From positions 1-5,267 of the forward strand of contig CANOCD010000109.1 of the NCBI GenBank assembly GCA_947564495.1: a DNA stretch of 5,267 nucleotides, written 5' to 3'. Positions 1 to 5,267 of this stretch are shown one piece after another; the first letter of the stretch is position 1; each line of letters opens with the position of its first letter. A program made the translations under genes and the position numbers. The stretch comes from an uncultured Angelakisella sp. (GTDB taxonomy: Bacteria > Bacillota > Clostridia > Oscillospirales > Ruminococcaceae). The notes beneath the pieces are model-generated. The model was not told the origin of the DNA. It was given only the letters and a program-made list of their open reading frames with translations, and did no database searches.

Positions 1-850
1 AATCGGTCACAAACCGGGTGTACACATAGTCCCGCAGCCAGGTGGAAAGGGAGATGTGCCACCTGGACCACAGGTCCTTCATATCCACGCTGAGGAAGGG
101 CTGGCGGAAGTTTTCCGGGACCCGGACGCCCAGGAGGTATCCCGTCCCAACGGCCATGCTGCTGCTCCCGGCGAAGTTGAAAAAGAGGAAGAAGGTGTAG
201 CCGTAGAGGTAGGACAAGGTGGGGAGAAATCCCCGGTCCGGCAGGGGGGCCAGCCAGTATTGCCAGACCAGCCCCCCCAGGACGATGGCGGAGAAGGCCC
301 CGCCTGTCAGTTTCCAGACCCCCAGGCGGAGGAGGTCCCGGTATTCTGCCGGGGTGAGCTTTCGGTCCAGGTCCCCCAGGAAGCGGCGGCACCGGTCGAT
401 GGGGCCGGCGGGCACCGAGGGGAAGAAAAGGAGGAAGTATCCCCATCGGAAGAGGGAGAGGTCCTCCACCCTGCCGTCGTGGAGGTCCAGCAGGACCTCC
501 ACCGCCCGGAAGGTCATGTAGCTGACCCCCAGCAGGCGGAAGGCGGAGAGGGGCGACCATACCTCCCCGGCCTTCACCAGAGCCAGAGGGAGGACGGCGA
601 CAATTATCCCCAGCCAGAGGGGCAGCTTCGCCCGCCAGCGGCGGTAAGCCAGGAATACGGCCCCCTCCCACAGGACAAAGGCGATGAGGGCGGGGAGCTG
701 TCCCCCCTCCCCAAAGACCAGAGCCAGCATGGCCAGCGAAAAGGCGAAGCCGTATCCTTTCAGCGGTTTGCCCAGCAGACCCAGGGCCACGGCGGGGAGG
801 AGAAGCAGGGCCAGCAGGTAGAAAAAGAGCAGGCCGGAATAGGGGGTCAT
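1..850 (-). CDS. dltB: DltB, MBOAT-family D-alanyl transfer protein (5' part only, cut by window edge)
   Basis: This is the N-terminal 283 residues of a polytopic membrane O-acyltransferase that moves D-alanine from the DltC carrier across the membrane toward teichoic acids. The frame is open from an ATG at 850 to the window edge. Hydrophobic stretches at about residues 5-25, 34-46, 52-68, 78-93, 135-147, 184-200 and 211-225 look like membrane segments. DltB/MBOAT signatures seen are LLGVSYMTFRAVEVLLDL (106-123), SVPAGPIDRCRRF (145-157), FNFAGSSSMAVGTGYLLGV (224-242), VPENFRQPFLS (244-254) and WHISLSTWLRDYVY (264-277). H265 is the first conserved histidine of the family; the second, catalytic one would lie beyond the edge. 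The full family length is about 380-420 residues. The start overlaps the dltA stop by 4 nt (ATGA), with GGAGGAG at 862-856 ahead of it, pointing to translational coupling. A different MBOAT (AlgI/PatA type) is possible from the protein alone, but adjacency to dltA makes DltB the best call. Confidence 0.93.
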   Translation of the reverse strand, partial: MTPYSGLLFFYLLALLLLPAVALGLLGKPLKGYGFAFSLAMLALVFGEGGQLPALIAFVLWEGAVFLAYRRWRAKLPLWLGIIVAVLPLALVKAGEVWSPLSAFRLLGVSYMTFRAVEVLLDLHDGRVEDLSLFRWGYFLLFFPSVPAGPIDRCRRFLGDLDRKLTPAEYRDLLRLGVWKLTGGAFSAIVLGGLVWQYWLAPLPDRGFLPTLSYLYGYTFFLFFNFAGSSSMAVGTGYLLGVRVPENFRQPFLSVDMKDLWSRWHISLSTWLRDYVYTRFVTD

Positions 851-2358
851 GGCGTCTCCTCCAATCGGGCGGCCAGGGCTTTGCGGTCGATCTTGCCGTT
901 GACGTTGAGGGGGAAAGCCTCCACCACCAGGAACTTCCGGGGGATCATGTAGCCGGGGAGAAAGGGCGCCGCCTCCTTTTTCAGCCGGATGGTCCGCTGT
1001 AAGGGGGAAAGGCCGTCCGCCTCCCGGAGGAGGAGAAAGGCCGCCAGATACCGGGCCCGCCCTTCCCCGTCCCGGACGGGGACCACCGCCGCCCGGCGGA
1101 CGTTGGGCAGCTTTTGGAGGTTCTCCTCGATGTCCTCCAGTTCCACCCGGTAGCCGCCCAGTTTCAGCTGGTTGTCGACACGGCCGCAATAGTAGTACAT
1201 CCCGTCCTTCCGGTAACAGAGGTCCCCGGTGCGGTAGCCCCGCAGGCCGGTCCCCGGGTCGGTGAAAAAGGCTTTTTCGGTGAGGTCGGGGCGGTTCAGA
1301 TAGCCGGGGCCCACGGTGGGACCCAGGATCAGCAGCTCCCCCGTCTCCCCTTCCCCGGTGACGGGCTGGCCCTCCCGCTCCAGGCGGAGGGTCACCCCGG
1401 CGATGGGTGCCCCGATGGGGATGGGGCGGCTGTCCCGGCGCAGTTCGGCGGTGACCTCTGCCGCCGTCACCAAAACGGTGGTTTCGGTGGGGCCGTAGGT
1501 GTTGAGGATACGGGCCCGGGGGAACCGCTCCGCCAGGGTGTCGCAGAGATCATGGGTCAGTACCTCCCCGCAGAAGAGGAACCGCTCCAGCCGGGGCAGA
1601 AGCTCCTGGCGGAATCGCTCCGACTGGGCGCAGAGCTCCCCGAAGGAGGGGGTGGAGACCCAGAGGGAAAGGCCGGACCGTTCCAGGGCGGCAAAGCAGG
1701 CCCCCAGGTCGGCGGCCATCCCGTGGTCCACGGTGAAAAGGGTCATCCCCCGGCAGATACCGGCGTAGACGGCACAGCCCGAGACGTCGAAGGAGTAGGA
1801 CACCTGGTGGAGGACCACGCCCCCGTCCTCCGGGTAGAGGGGCAGGACCCCCCGGCAGAAGGCGTCCAGGTTGCCGGCGGTGACGGCCACCCCCTTGGGC
1901 CTGCCGGTGCTGCCAGAGGTGAACAGGAGGTAGGCGGTGTCCCCTTCCCCGATCCATTGATCCCGGGGGACCTCCGGGCCGGGGGCCGTGAGGATGGTCT
2001 CCAGCTCCCCCGGGGAAAGGACCTTCCCGTCCCAGGACAGGGTCCCACCGGCGAGGTCCACCACCACTTGGGGTTCCACGTCCGCCAGAATTTGGACGGC
2101 CCGGTCCCCGGGGACCACGGTGTCTATGGGGACGTAGGCCCGCCCGGCCTTCAGCGCCCCGAAGATACAGGGAAGCAGGGCGGTCTCCTTGTCCCCCCGG
2201 AGGACCACCGGGGAGCGGTCCTCCGGGGCGTTCAAGAGCCACCGGGCAAAGGCGTCGGACCGGGCGTCCAGCTCCCGGTAGGAGAGGCGCTCTTCCCGGT
2301 TCACCAGGGCGGTCCGGTCGGTTTTGGCGTATTTCTTTAGGGCATCCAGGGCCAGCAT
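847..2358 (-). CDS. dltA: DltA, D-alanine--D-alanyl carrier protein ligase
   Basis: This cytoplasmic adenylation enzyme activates D-alanine with ATP and loads it onto the phosphopantetheine arm of DltC, the first step of teichoic-acid D-alanylation. The protein is 503 residues, the usual DltA length, so it is complete. Adenylate-forming motifs appear in order: P-loop TSGSTGRPKG (147-156), the DltA-typical STPSFGELC (235-243), FCGEVL (262-267), NTYGPTETT (286-294), YRTGD (375-379), GRVDNQLKLGGYRVELEDIE (392-411) and MIPRKF (471-476). Last is NVNGKIDRKAL (485-495), with the catalytic lysine at 489. C243 matches the cysteine described in Bacillus DltA as setting D-alanine preference, which separates it from NRPS A-domains; there is no attached carrier or condensation domain. 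The ATG start at 2358 has AGGGGGGA at 2371-2364, 5 nt upstream and overlapping the stop of the preceding lipoprotein gene. The 3' end overlaps dltB by 4 nt. I see no missing key residue. Confidence 0.96.
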   Translation of the reverse strand: MLALDALKKYAKTDRTALVNREERLSYRELDARSDAFARWLLNAPEDRSPVVLRGDKETALLPCIFGALKAGRAYVPIDTVVPGDRAVQILADVEPQVVVDLAGGTLSWDGKVLSPGELETILTAPGPEVPRDQWIGEGDTAYLLFTSGSTGRPKGVAVTAGNLDAFCRGVLPLYPEDGGVVLHQVSYSFDVSGCAVYAGICRGMTLFTVDHGMAADLGACFAALERSGLSLWVSTPSFGELCAQSERFRQELLPRLERFLFCGEVLTHDLCDTLAERFPRARILNTYGPTETTVLVTAAEVTAELRRDSRPIPIGAPIAGVTLRLEREGQPVTGEGETGELLILGPTVGPGYLNRPDLTEKAFFTDPGTGLRGYRTGDLCYRKDGMYYYCGRVDNQLKLGGYRVELEDIEENLQKLPNVRRAAVVPVRDGEGRARYLAAFLLLREADGLSPLQRTIRLKKEAAPFLPGYMIPRKFLVVEAFPLNVNGKIDRKALAARLEETP

Positions 2359-2369
2359 CTTCTTCCCCC

Positions 2370-2864
2370 CTAGACCGGCTTTACCGTGAGAAAGATGGCG
2401 GTGACGGTATCGTTTTCCAGCTCGAAGCAGAGGGCCGGGGCCCCGGGGCCCTCCTCCGCCCGGTAGATAAGGAGCCAGTCGTCCCCCTCGACGGGGTCGC
2501 CGTAGGCCGCCAGAACATCGGCCCTGGCCGAACCGACCTTCACCCCCTTGGAGGTGACGGCCTCCCCGCTTTGGGTGTAGACCTCCTCCAGCAGGTCCCC
2601 CTCCGCCAGGGGGTTGGTGTAGAAGGTGGCGACCTTGTAGGTGTAGGTCTTATCCAGGCCGTCGTAGTCGCAGGACTTCCCCTCGGCGTATTGATAGCCA
2701 TCCCCCAGGGCTTCGATCACCGTTTCGATGTTGTCCCGGGCGTGGTACTCCTTCCCGGCCACGGTGAGGACCAGGTCGCTTTGGGCAAAGCCCGGCTTCT
2801 CCCCGCCGGAACAGCCGGGGAGGAGCAGAAGAAGGGCAAAGAGCAGGGCAAGGCAGTTTCTCAC
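2370..2864 (-). CDS. small lipoprotein with two related alpha/beta repeats, function unknown
   Basis: This is a 164-residue exported lipoprotein. It has a short basic N-terminus, a leucine-rich core (5-15) and the lipobox LPGC with the lipid-anchor cysteine at 18. After the anchor, two units of similar layout follow. Unit 1 (about 32-103) has a predicted helix ending in ALG (52-54), then aromatic-rich strands. Unit 2 (about 104-164) starts GVKVGSARADVLAAYGDP (107-124), then strands ending in TVTAIFLTV. The pattern helix-(A)(L/Y)G-Y-strands resembles small BamE/BLIP-like or PepSY-like folds, but no family can be named safely. The GTG start at 2864 overlaps the hydrolase stop by 4 nt (GTGA) and has AGGGAGG at 2880-2874, 9 nt upstream; no other start gives a signal peptide. 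dltA begins 11 bp downstream. Translational coupling to the hydrolase suggests the two act together outside the membrane. A cofactor, inhibitor or adaptor role is inference only. Confidence 0.88.
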   Translation of the reverse strand: MRNCLALLFALLLLLPGCSGGEKPGFAQSDLVLTVAGKEYHARDNIETVIEALGDGYQYAEGKSCDYDGLDKTYTYKVATFYTNPLAEGDLLEEVYTQSGEAVTSKGVKVGSARADVLAAYGDPVEGDDWLLIYRAEEGPGAPALCFELENDTVTAIFLTVKPV

Positions 2865-4063
2865 GAGGCGGTCCCTCCCTCACCGGCGGCCTCCTCCGGG
2901 ATGTAGGCCGCCAATACAAAGTCGGTAAAGAAAGGCCGGGGGGCGTAGCTGTCCTGGGCTTTGGCGCAGGTGATGACCGTCACCAGGTCCAGTTCCGGTA
3001 CCACAAAGATGTACTGGCCCCAGGCCCCGAAGGCGTGGTAGGCGTCGTATTGGGCCGGGCCATGGGCCGCTTTGTAGGTCCCGAAGGCGTTGACGGCGTA
3101 GGGTCTGATCCACCACTGGTAGCCGTACTGGCCGGTGCTGCCCCCGGGGCCGGGGTTCTGGACCGAGGTGGACTGGGCCACCCAGTCCGCCGGGACCAGC
3201 TGTTGGTCCTTCCAGACCCCGCCCTGGAGGTAGAGCTGGCCGAAGCGGGCGGCGTCCCGGGCGCTGATGACCACCCCGTTGCCCCCGTCGGCGATCCCCT
3301 GGGGGTCGGTGCCCCAGGAGATGGTCTCCATCCCCAGGGCGTCAAAGAGGTTTTCTTTGCCGTACTCCAGCAGGGGCTTTCCGGTGGCCGCCTCCAGGGC
3401 CGCCGCCAGGAGGTGGGTGTTGCCGGTACTGTAGTTGAACAGCTGCCCCGGCTGGGCCACCTGGTCCCGGCTCAGGATGTAATCCACCCAGTTGGGGGCG
3501 GAGCGGAACTCCCCCCAGTTGTGGTAGCCGCCGCCCCACTCGTACCACTCCAGACCGGAGGTCTGGGTGAGAAGGTGGCGGAGGGTGAGGTCCTTCTTGG
3601 TCCCCGGGAGGTCCGCCACCTGGGGCAGGTAGTCGGAGAGGAGGTCGTCCACCCCGCCTACCAGCCCCTGGTCGATGGCGATGCCCATGAGGGCGCTGGT
3701 AAAGGACTTGGAGCAGGAGTGTATTTCAAAGGCGCTGTTCTCGTCGTATCCCTCGGCGTAGTATTCGTCCACGATGGCCCCGTCCTTGACGATGACCATA
3801 GAGGATACGTTGGAATTTGGCAGGGCGGCGTGGAGGTCGGCCAGGACCTCCGGGTCCATTTGATGGTTTTCCGGGGCGTCGAAGGTCCAGCTGTTGTCGA
3901 TCTCCGGCTCGGGCTCGGGTTCCAGTTCAGGTTCCGGCTGGGGTTCCGGGGCGGTGGAGGCCGGGGGCTCCGGGGCCTCCGGGGACGGGGTGGGGGCGGG
4001 CGAAGAGCAGGCGGTGAGGGCAAGAAGCGCCGCCAGAAGAAGGGCGGCAAGGCGGTAGGTCAT
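2861..4063 (-). CDS. serine beta-lactamase/penicillin-binding-fold lipoprotein hydrolase (PF00144-type)
   Basis: This is a 400-residue exported lipoprotein with signal peptide 1-18 and lipobox LTAC (C19). A Pro/Glu-rich tether (22-56) leads to a class C beta-lactamase-like domain (about 58-392). Catalytic motifs seen are SCSK (116-119, the SxxK nucleophile and lysine), LRHLLTQTSGL (161-171, a family hallmark), YST (211-213, the Tyr motif, with Thr where YxN has Asn) and HAFGAWGQ (343-350, in place of KTG). The layout resembles NylB/EstB-like esterases and amidases more than true beta-lactamases, so the likely substrate is an ester or D-amino-acid bond in the wall. An in-frame ORF extends upstream to 4144, but that would run into the upstream gene and hide the signal peptide. 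The ATG at 4063 has AGGAAAGG (4080-4073) 9 nt upstream, whereas the ATG at 4072 directly abuts it. Next to dltAB, a D-alanyl esterase acting on teichoic acid (the role described for S. aureus FmtA, same superfamily) is attractive but unproven; a D-Ala carboxypeptidase or endopeptidase is the alternative. Confidence 0.93.
   Translation of the reverse strand: MTYRLAALLLAALLALTACSSPAPTPSPEAPEPPASTAPEPQPEPELEPEPEPEIDNSWTFDAPENHQMDPEVLADLHAALPNSNVSSMVIVKDGAIVDEYYAEGYDENSAFEIHSCSKSFTSALMGIAIDQGLVGGVDDLLSDYLPQVADLPGTKKDLTLRHLLTQTSGLEWYEWGGGYHNWGEFRSAPNWVDYILSRDQVAQPGQLFNYSTGNTHLLAAALEAATGKPLLEYGKENLFDALGMETISWGTDPQGIADGGNGVVISARDAARFGQLYLQGGVWKDQQLVPADWVAQSTSVQNPGPGGSTGQYGYQWWIRPYAVNAFGTYKAAHGPAQYDAYHAFGAWGQYIFVVPELDLVTVITCAKAQDSYAPRPFFTDFVLAAYIPEEAAGEGGTAS
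2874..2880 (-). promoter_or_regulatory. ribosome binding site deciding the GTG start of the small lipoprotein
   Basis: AGGGAGG on the minus strand sits 9 nt before the GTG at 2864, inside the 3' end of the hydrolase gene. Together with the signal peptide that follows, it fixes the GTG as start and supports coupled translation across the GTGA overlap. Confidence 0.72.
3896..4000 (-). repeat. Pro/Glu-rich low-complexity tether coding segment of the serine hydrolase
   Basis: This stretch encodes residues 22-56 of the hydrolase, just after the lipid anchor. It is built from irregular Pro-Glu dipeptide repeats with several near-identical hexamers (GAGCCC, GAACCG, GAACCT types). It should be an extended, negatively charged spacer holding the catalytic domain away from the membrane. 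Such repeats can vary in length between strains. The transglutaminase-like protein has a similar but less regular tether coded at about 4860-4955. Confidence 0.7.
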
Positions 4064-4072
4064 AAAAAGCAT

Positions 4073-4080
4073 CCTTTCCT
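4073..4080 (-). promoter_or_regulatory. ribosome binding site deciding the serine hydrolase start
   Basis: AGGAAAGG on the minus strand lies 9 nt before the ATG at 4063 and directly abuts the in-frame ATG at 4072, leaving no spacing for the latter. It therefore selects 4063, which also places the signal peptide at the N-terminus. Confidence 0.72.
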
Positions 4081-4088
4081 TTTGCGGG

Positions 4089-5039
4089 TCATCCCTCGTC
4101 GGCGGGGCCGTAGCCATCCAGGCCGAACACCGGCGGGGTGTCATTGAGGGTCATGGGCGGGAGGGGGCCGTTGGCCGTCTCCCAGGCGGCCAGCTCGCCG
4201 GCGGCCTCCTGGCGGAGGCGGGAGACGTCCGGGGGCGGCTGCTCCTGGAAGCTGCTCCGCTCCGGGGCGGGCCAGTCCCGGGGGCAGGGGGGCGGGGTCC
4301 AGCTTTGGGCGATCTCCTGGTTCTGCTCCGCCGTGAGAAGGCCGGAGTCGATGAGATTCTGCCCCCAGCGGTGGGAGACCGAAAGGCTGGCGTCCCCCCG
4401 GAGGAAATACTTGTACCGCACCACCCCCCGGCGGGAGATGTTGTCCTCCAGCTGGCTGTCCAGGTGATACCAGACGCCGTCGATTTCCACCACCGTCCAG
4501 GCGTGGTCCACCAGGTGGCCCTCGGCGGAGTAGGTGAGGCCGGGGACGTATTGGGCCTGAAGGCCCAGCTCCCGGAGGAGGAGGGTGAGGGCGGCGGCGT
4601 AGTCCTCGCACATCCCTGCCCCGAACCGCAGGGGGCTGAGGGCCCGCTGCTCCACAAAGGGGACAGGCTGGTCCCCTCCCCCGTGGACCCGCCAGAGCTC
4701 CGGGCCCACCGGCTCCTCCATGATGGTGTTGCGGATCATGTAGTCAAAGGCGGCTTTGGCCCGGTCGTACTGGCTCATCCCGGGGGTGACCAGGCTTGCG
4801 GCGGTCTCCTCCAGCAGGGTCTTGAGGTAGGGGTGGGGCGTCTCCCTGTCCCACAGGGGGACATCGGCCTCCGGCTGGGGGGCCGGGGATGGCTCCGGCT
4901 CCTCCTGGGGCTGGCCAGGCGGGGCGGCAGTCGCCGGGGGCTCCGGCGGCGGCAAGGACGTCTCCCCTTCCCCGCCGGGGATGGCGCAGCCCGCCATCAG
5001 CACCGCCAAGAGCAGAGCCGCCGCCTGTCGCTTTCCCAT
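4089..5039 (-). CDS. transglutaminase-like (papain-fold) lipoprotein
   Basis: This is a 316-residue exported lipoprotein: basic start MGKRQ, hydrophobic core 6-15, lipobox MAGC with the acylated cysteine at 18, then a Pro/Glu/Ala-rich tether (about 28-60). The transglutaminase-like core spans about 85-215. Its predicted Cys-His-Asp triad is intact: C144 in AGMCEDYAAALTLLLRELGL (141-160), H179 in HLVDHAWTVVEIDG (175-188) and D194 in WYHLDSQ (190-196). Bacterial members of this superfamily are usually proteases, peptidases or amidases rather than cross-linkers, and the substrate here cannot be read. Residues 240-316 form a Pro-rich C-terminal extension outside the core that I do not recognise. 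The ATG has a strong AAGGAGG (5054-5048) 8 nt upstream. This is the first gene of the cluster, and the next gene starts 25 bp after its stop. Its anchoring and tether match the following hydrolase, suggesting both work at the same distance from the membrane. Confidence 0.92.
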   Translation of the reverse strand: MGKRQAAALLLAVLMAGCAIPGGEGETSLPPPEPPATAAPPGQPQEEPEPSPAPQPEADVPLWDRETPHPYLKTLLEETAASLVTPGMSQYDRAKAAFDYMIRNTIMEEPVGPELWRVHGGGDQPVPFVEQRALSPLRFGAGMCEDYAAALTLLLRELGLQAQYVPGLTYSAEGHLVDHAWTVVEIDGVWYHLDSQLEDNISRRGVVRYKYFLRGDASLSVSHRWGQNLIDSGLLTAEQNQEIAQSWTPPPCPRDWPAPERSSFQEQPPPDVSRLRQEAAGELAAWETANGPLPPMTLNDTPPVFGLDGYGPADEG

Positions 5040-5062
5040 CCGTATCCCCTCCTTGCAGATCT

Positions 5063-5093
5063 ATTGTAGCCTTTGGAGTTCACTCCAGGGCAA
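5063..5093 (-). promoter_or_regulatory. MerR-type promoter with 19-bp spacer
   Basis: Read on the minus strand, a -35 TTGCCC (5093-5088) and a -10 TACAAT (5068-5063) are separated by exactly 19 bp, longer than the 17 bp preferred by the housekeeping sigma factor. The spacer begins with a perfect 14-bp dyad directly after the -35. Overlong spacers with an internal dyad are the hallmark of promoters untwisted by MerR-family activators. Transcription would begin near 5056, giving a leader of only about 17 nt that contains the AAGGAGG of the transglutaminase-like gene. The regulator gene is not in the window. Sequence layout is direct observation; MerR control is inferred. Confidence 0.68.
5074..5087. 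promoter_or_regulatory. operator-like perfect inverted repeat TGGAGTTCACTCCA
   Basis: The 14 bp form a palindrome with 6-bp arms TGGAGT/ACTCCA around a 2-bp centre. It occupies the -35-proximal part of the 19-bp spacer, where MerR-family dimers bind. The GGAGT-N2-ACTCC core is like operators known for several MerR-family stress and metal sensors. Its position makes chance occurrence unlikely, but the inducer cannot be told. Confidence 0.68.
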
Positions 5094-5174
5094 TAAGAGC
5101 ATTGTAAACATTATATGAAGAAATTTTGAATTTGACCCCGGAGGACGGAGCCGCCAAAGGGTCTTTGTTCCTCT

Positions 5175-5203
5175 ATTATAAGACGACCCGGGCGGAAAAG
5201 CAA
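5175..5203 (-). promoter_or_regulatory. candidate housekeeping sigma-factor promoter
   Basis: On the minus strand, TTGCTT (5203-5198) lies 17 bp before a perfect TATAAT (5180-5175). This would start transcription near 5168 and give a roughly 130-nt leader running through the MerR-type promoter to the first lipoprotein gene. It could supply basal expression. The surrounding G+C-rich sequence makes the A/T-rich -10 stand out, but the -35 is only a partial match. Confidence 0.42.
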
Positions 5204-5267
5204 CCGGGCCTTGGGGCGTATCCTTGATAAGTCCCGGCGGACAAAATTTTCCTCTGGGGCTTGCATC

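Larger units (their letters stand above)
5040..5267. other. intergenic/leader region upstream of the cluster
   Basis: No convincing gene is seen here. Base composition drops from strongly G+C-rich to A/T-rich around 5100-5133, as expected of a control region. Besides the two promoter candidates, it holds an isolated TATAAT-like hexamer on the minus strand (5115-5110) without a matching -35. It also holds a short inverted repeat AAATT/AATTT (5121-5133) and a weak dyad, GACCC at 5135-5139 with GGGTC at 5159-5163. The dyad is not followed by a T-run on the minus strand, so it is not an intrinsic terminator for that direction. Whatever gene precedes the cluster lies outside the window. Confidence 0.6.

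Noticed and set aside
56..952. Plus-strand open frame of 298 codons opposite dltB
   Set aside because: Gln/Glu/Gly-rich shadow product without domains; the minus strand encodes a clear MBOAT protein throughout.
1114..2340. Long plus-strand open frame of 408 codons opposite dltA
   Set aside because: It is a shadow of the G+C-rich codon pattern of dltA: Gly/Pro/Val-rich product without motifs, while the opposite strand carries every adenylation motif.
4064..4144. N-terminal extension of the serine hydrolase to an ATG at 4144
   Set aside because: It would overlap the upstream gene by 56 bp and put 27 residues before a clear signal peptide. The ATG at 4063 has a well-spaced ribosome site.
3035..4147. 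Plus-strand open frame of 370 codons opposite the serine hydrolase
   Set aside because: Low-complexity Gly/Val/Arg-rich product lying exactly over a gene with intact catalytic motifs; no ribosome site or domain.
5110..5115. TATAAT on the minus strand as a third promoter
   Set aside because: No acceptable -35 hexamer lies 15-19 bp upstream; it sits in a generally A/T-rich stretch.
5135..5163. Inverted repeat GACCC/GGGTC as a transcription terminator
   Set aside because: The stem is only 5 bp with a long interior and no T-run follows on the minus strand. On the plus strand only a broken T stretch follows, and no plus-strand gene ends here.
5111..5266. Small minus-strand ORF of 51 codons (ATG at 5266, TAA at 5113-5111)
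   Set aside because: Its ribosome site would lie outside the window. It covers the candidate TATAAT promoter and the A/T-rich control stretch, and the arginine-rich product has no recognisable feature. Open frames of this size are common by chance here.
1..5267. CRISPR array, tRNA, rRNA, insertion sequence or attachment site
   Set aside because: I saw no regularly spaced repeats, no tRNA-like or rRNA-like sequence, no transposase and no terminal inverted repeats.

Overview
The window is a single minus-strand gene cluster from a G+C-rich low-GC-type-relative Gram-positive. The genes read right to left: a transglutaminase-like lipoprotein, a serine beta-lactamase-fold lipoprotein, a small two-repeat lipoprotein, dltA and the first 283 codons of dltB, which runs off the left edge. 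The organism is inferred, not proven. Teichoic-acid D-alanylation genes, three lipobox-type lipoproteins, strong AGGAGG ribosome sites and a heavy bias to GGG/CCC/CTG codons together suggest a G+C-rich Clostridia member, such as an Oscillospiraceae-type gut bacterium.

Right to left: 5040-5267 is the intergenic or leader region. It holds a MerR-type promoter (a 19-bp spacer carrying the perfect dyad TGGAGTTCACTCCA) and, further upstream, a second conventional promoter candidate. Then come the transglutaminase-like lipoprotein (5039-4089), the SxxK serine hydrolase lipoprotein (4063-2861), the small lipoprotein (2864-2370, GTG start), dltA (2358-847) and dltB (850 to beyond position 1). Gaps are 25 bp, -4, 11 and -4 bp. 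There is no room for an internal terminator, and each gene has its own Shine-Dalgarno sequence, so co-transcription as one operon is very likely.

How they may work together: DltA activates D-alanine and loads it on the carrier protein DltC. The membrane acyltransferase DltB passes it across the membrane for attachment to teichoic acids. The carrier gene and dltD are not visible and may lie beyond the left edge. Putting three exported, membrane-anchored proteins ahead of dltAB, two of them enzyme-like with intact catalytic residues, suggests a wall-modification module. My favoured reading is that the SxxK hydrolase is a D-alanyl esterase or D-amino-acid peptidase counteracting or tuning DltAB. 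The small tandem-repeat lipoprotein may be its partner or regulator, and the whole unit may be induced through a MerR-family sensor. The gene families are well supported; this functional wiring is inference.
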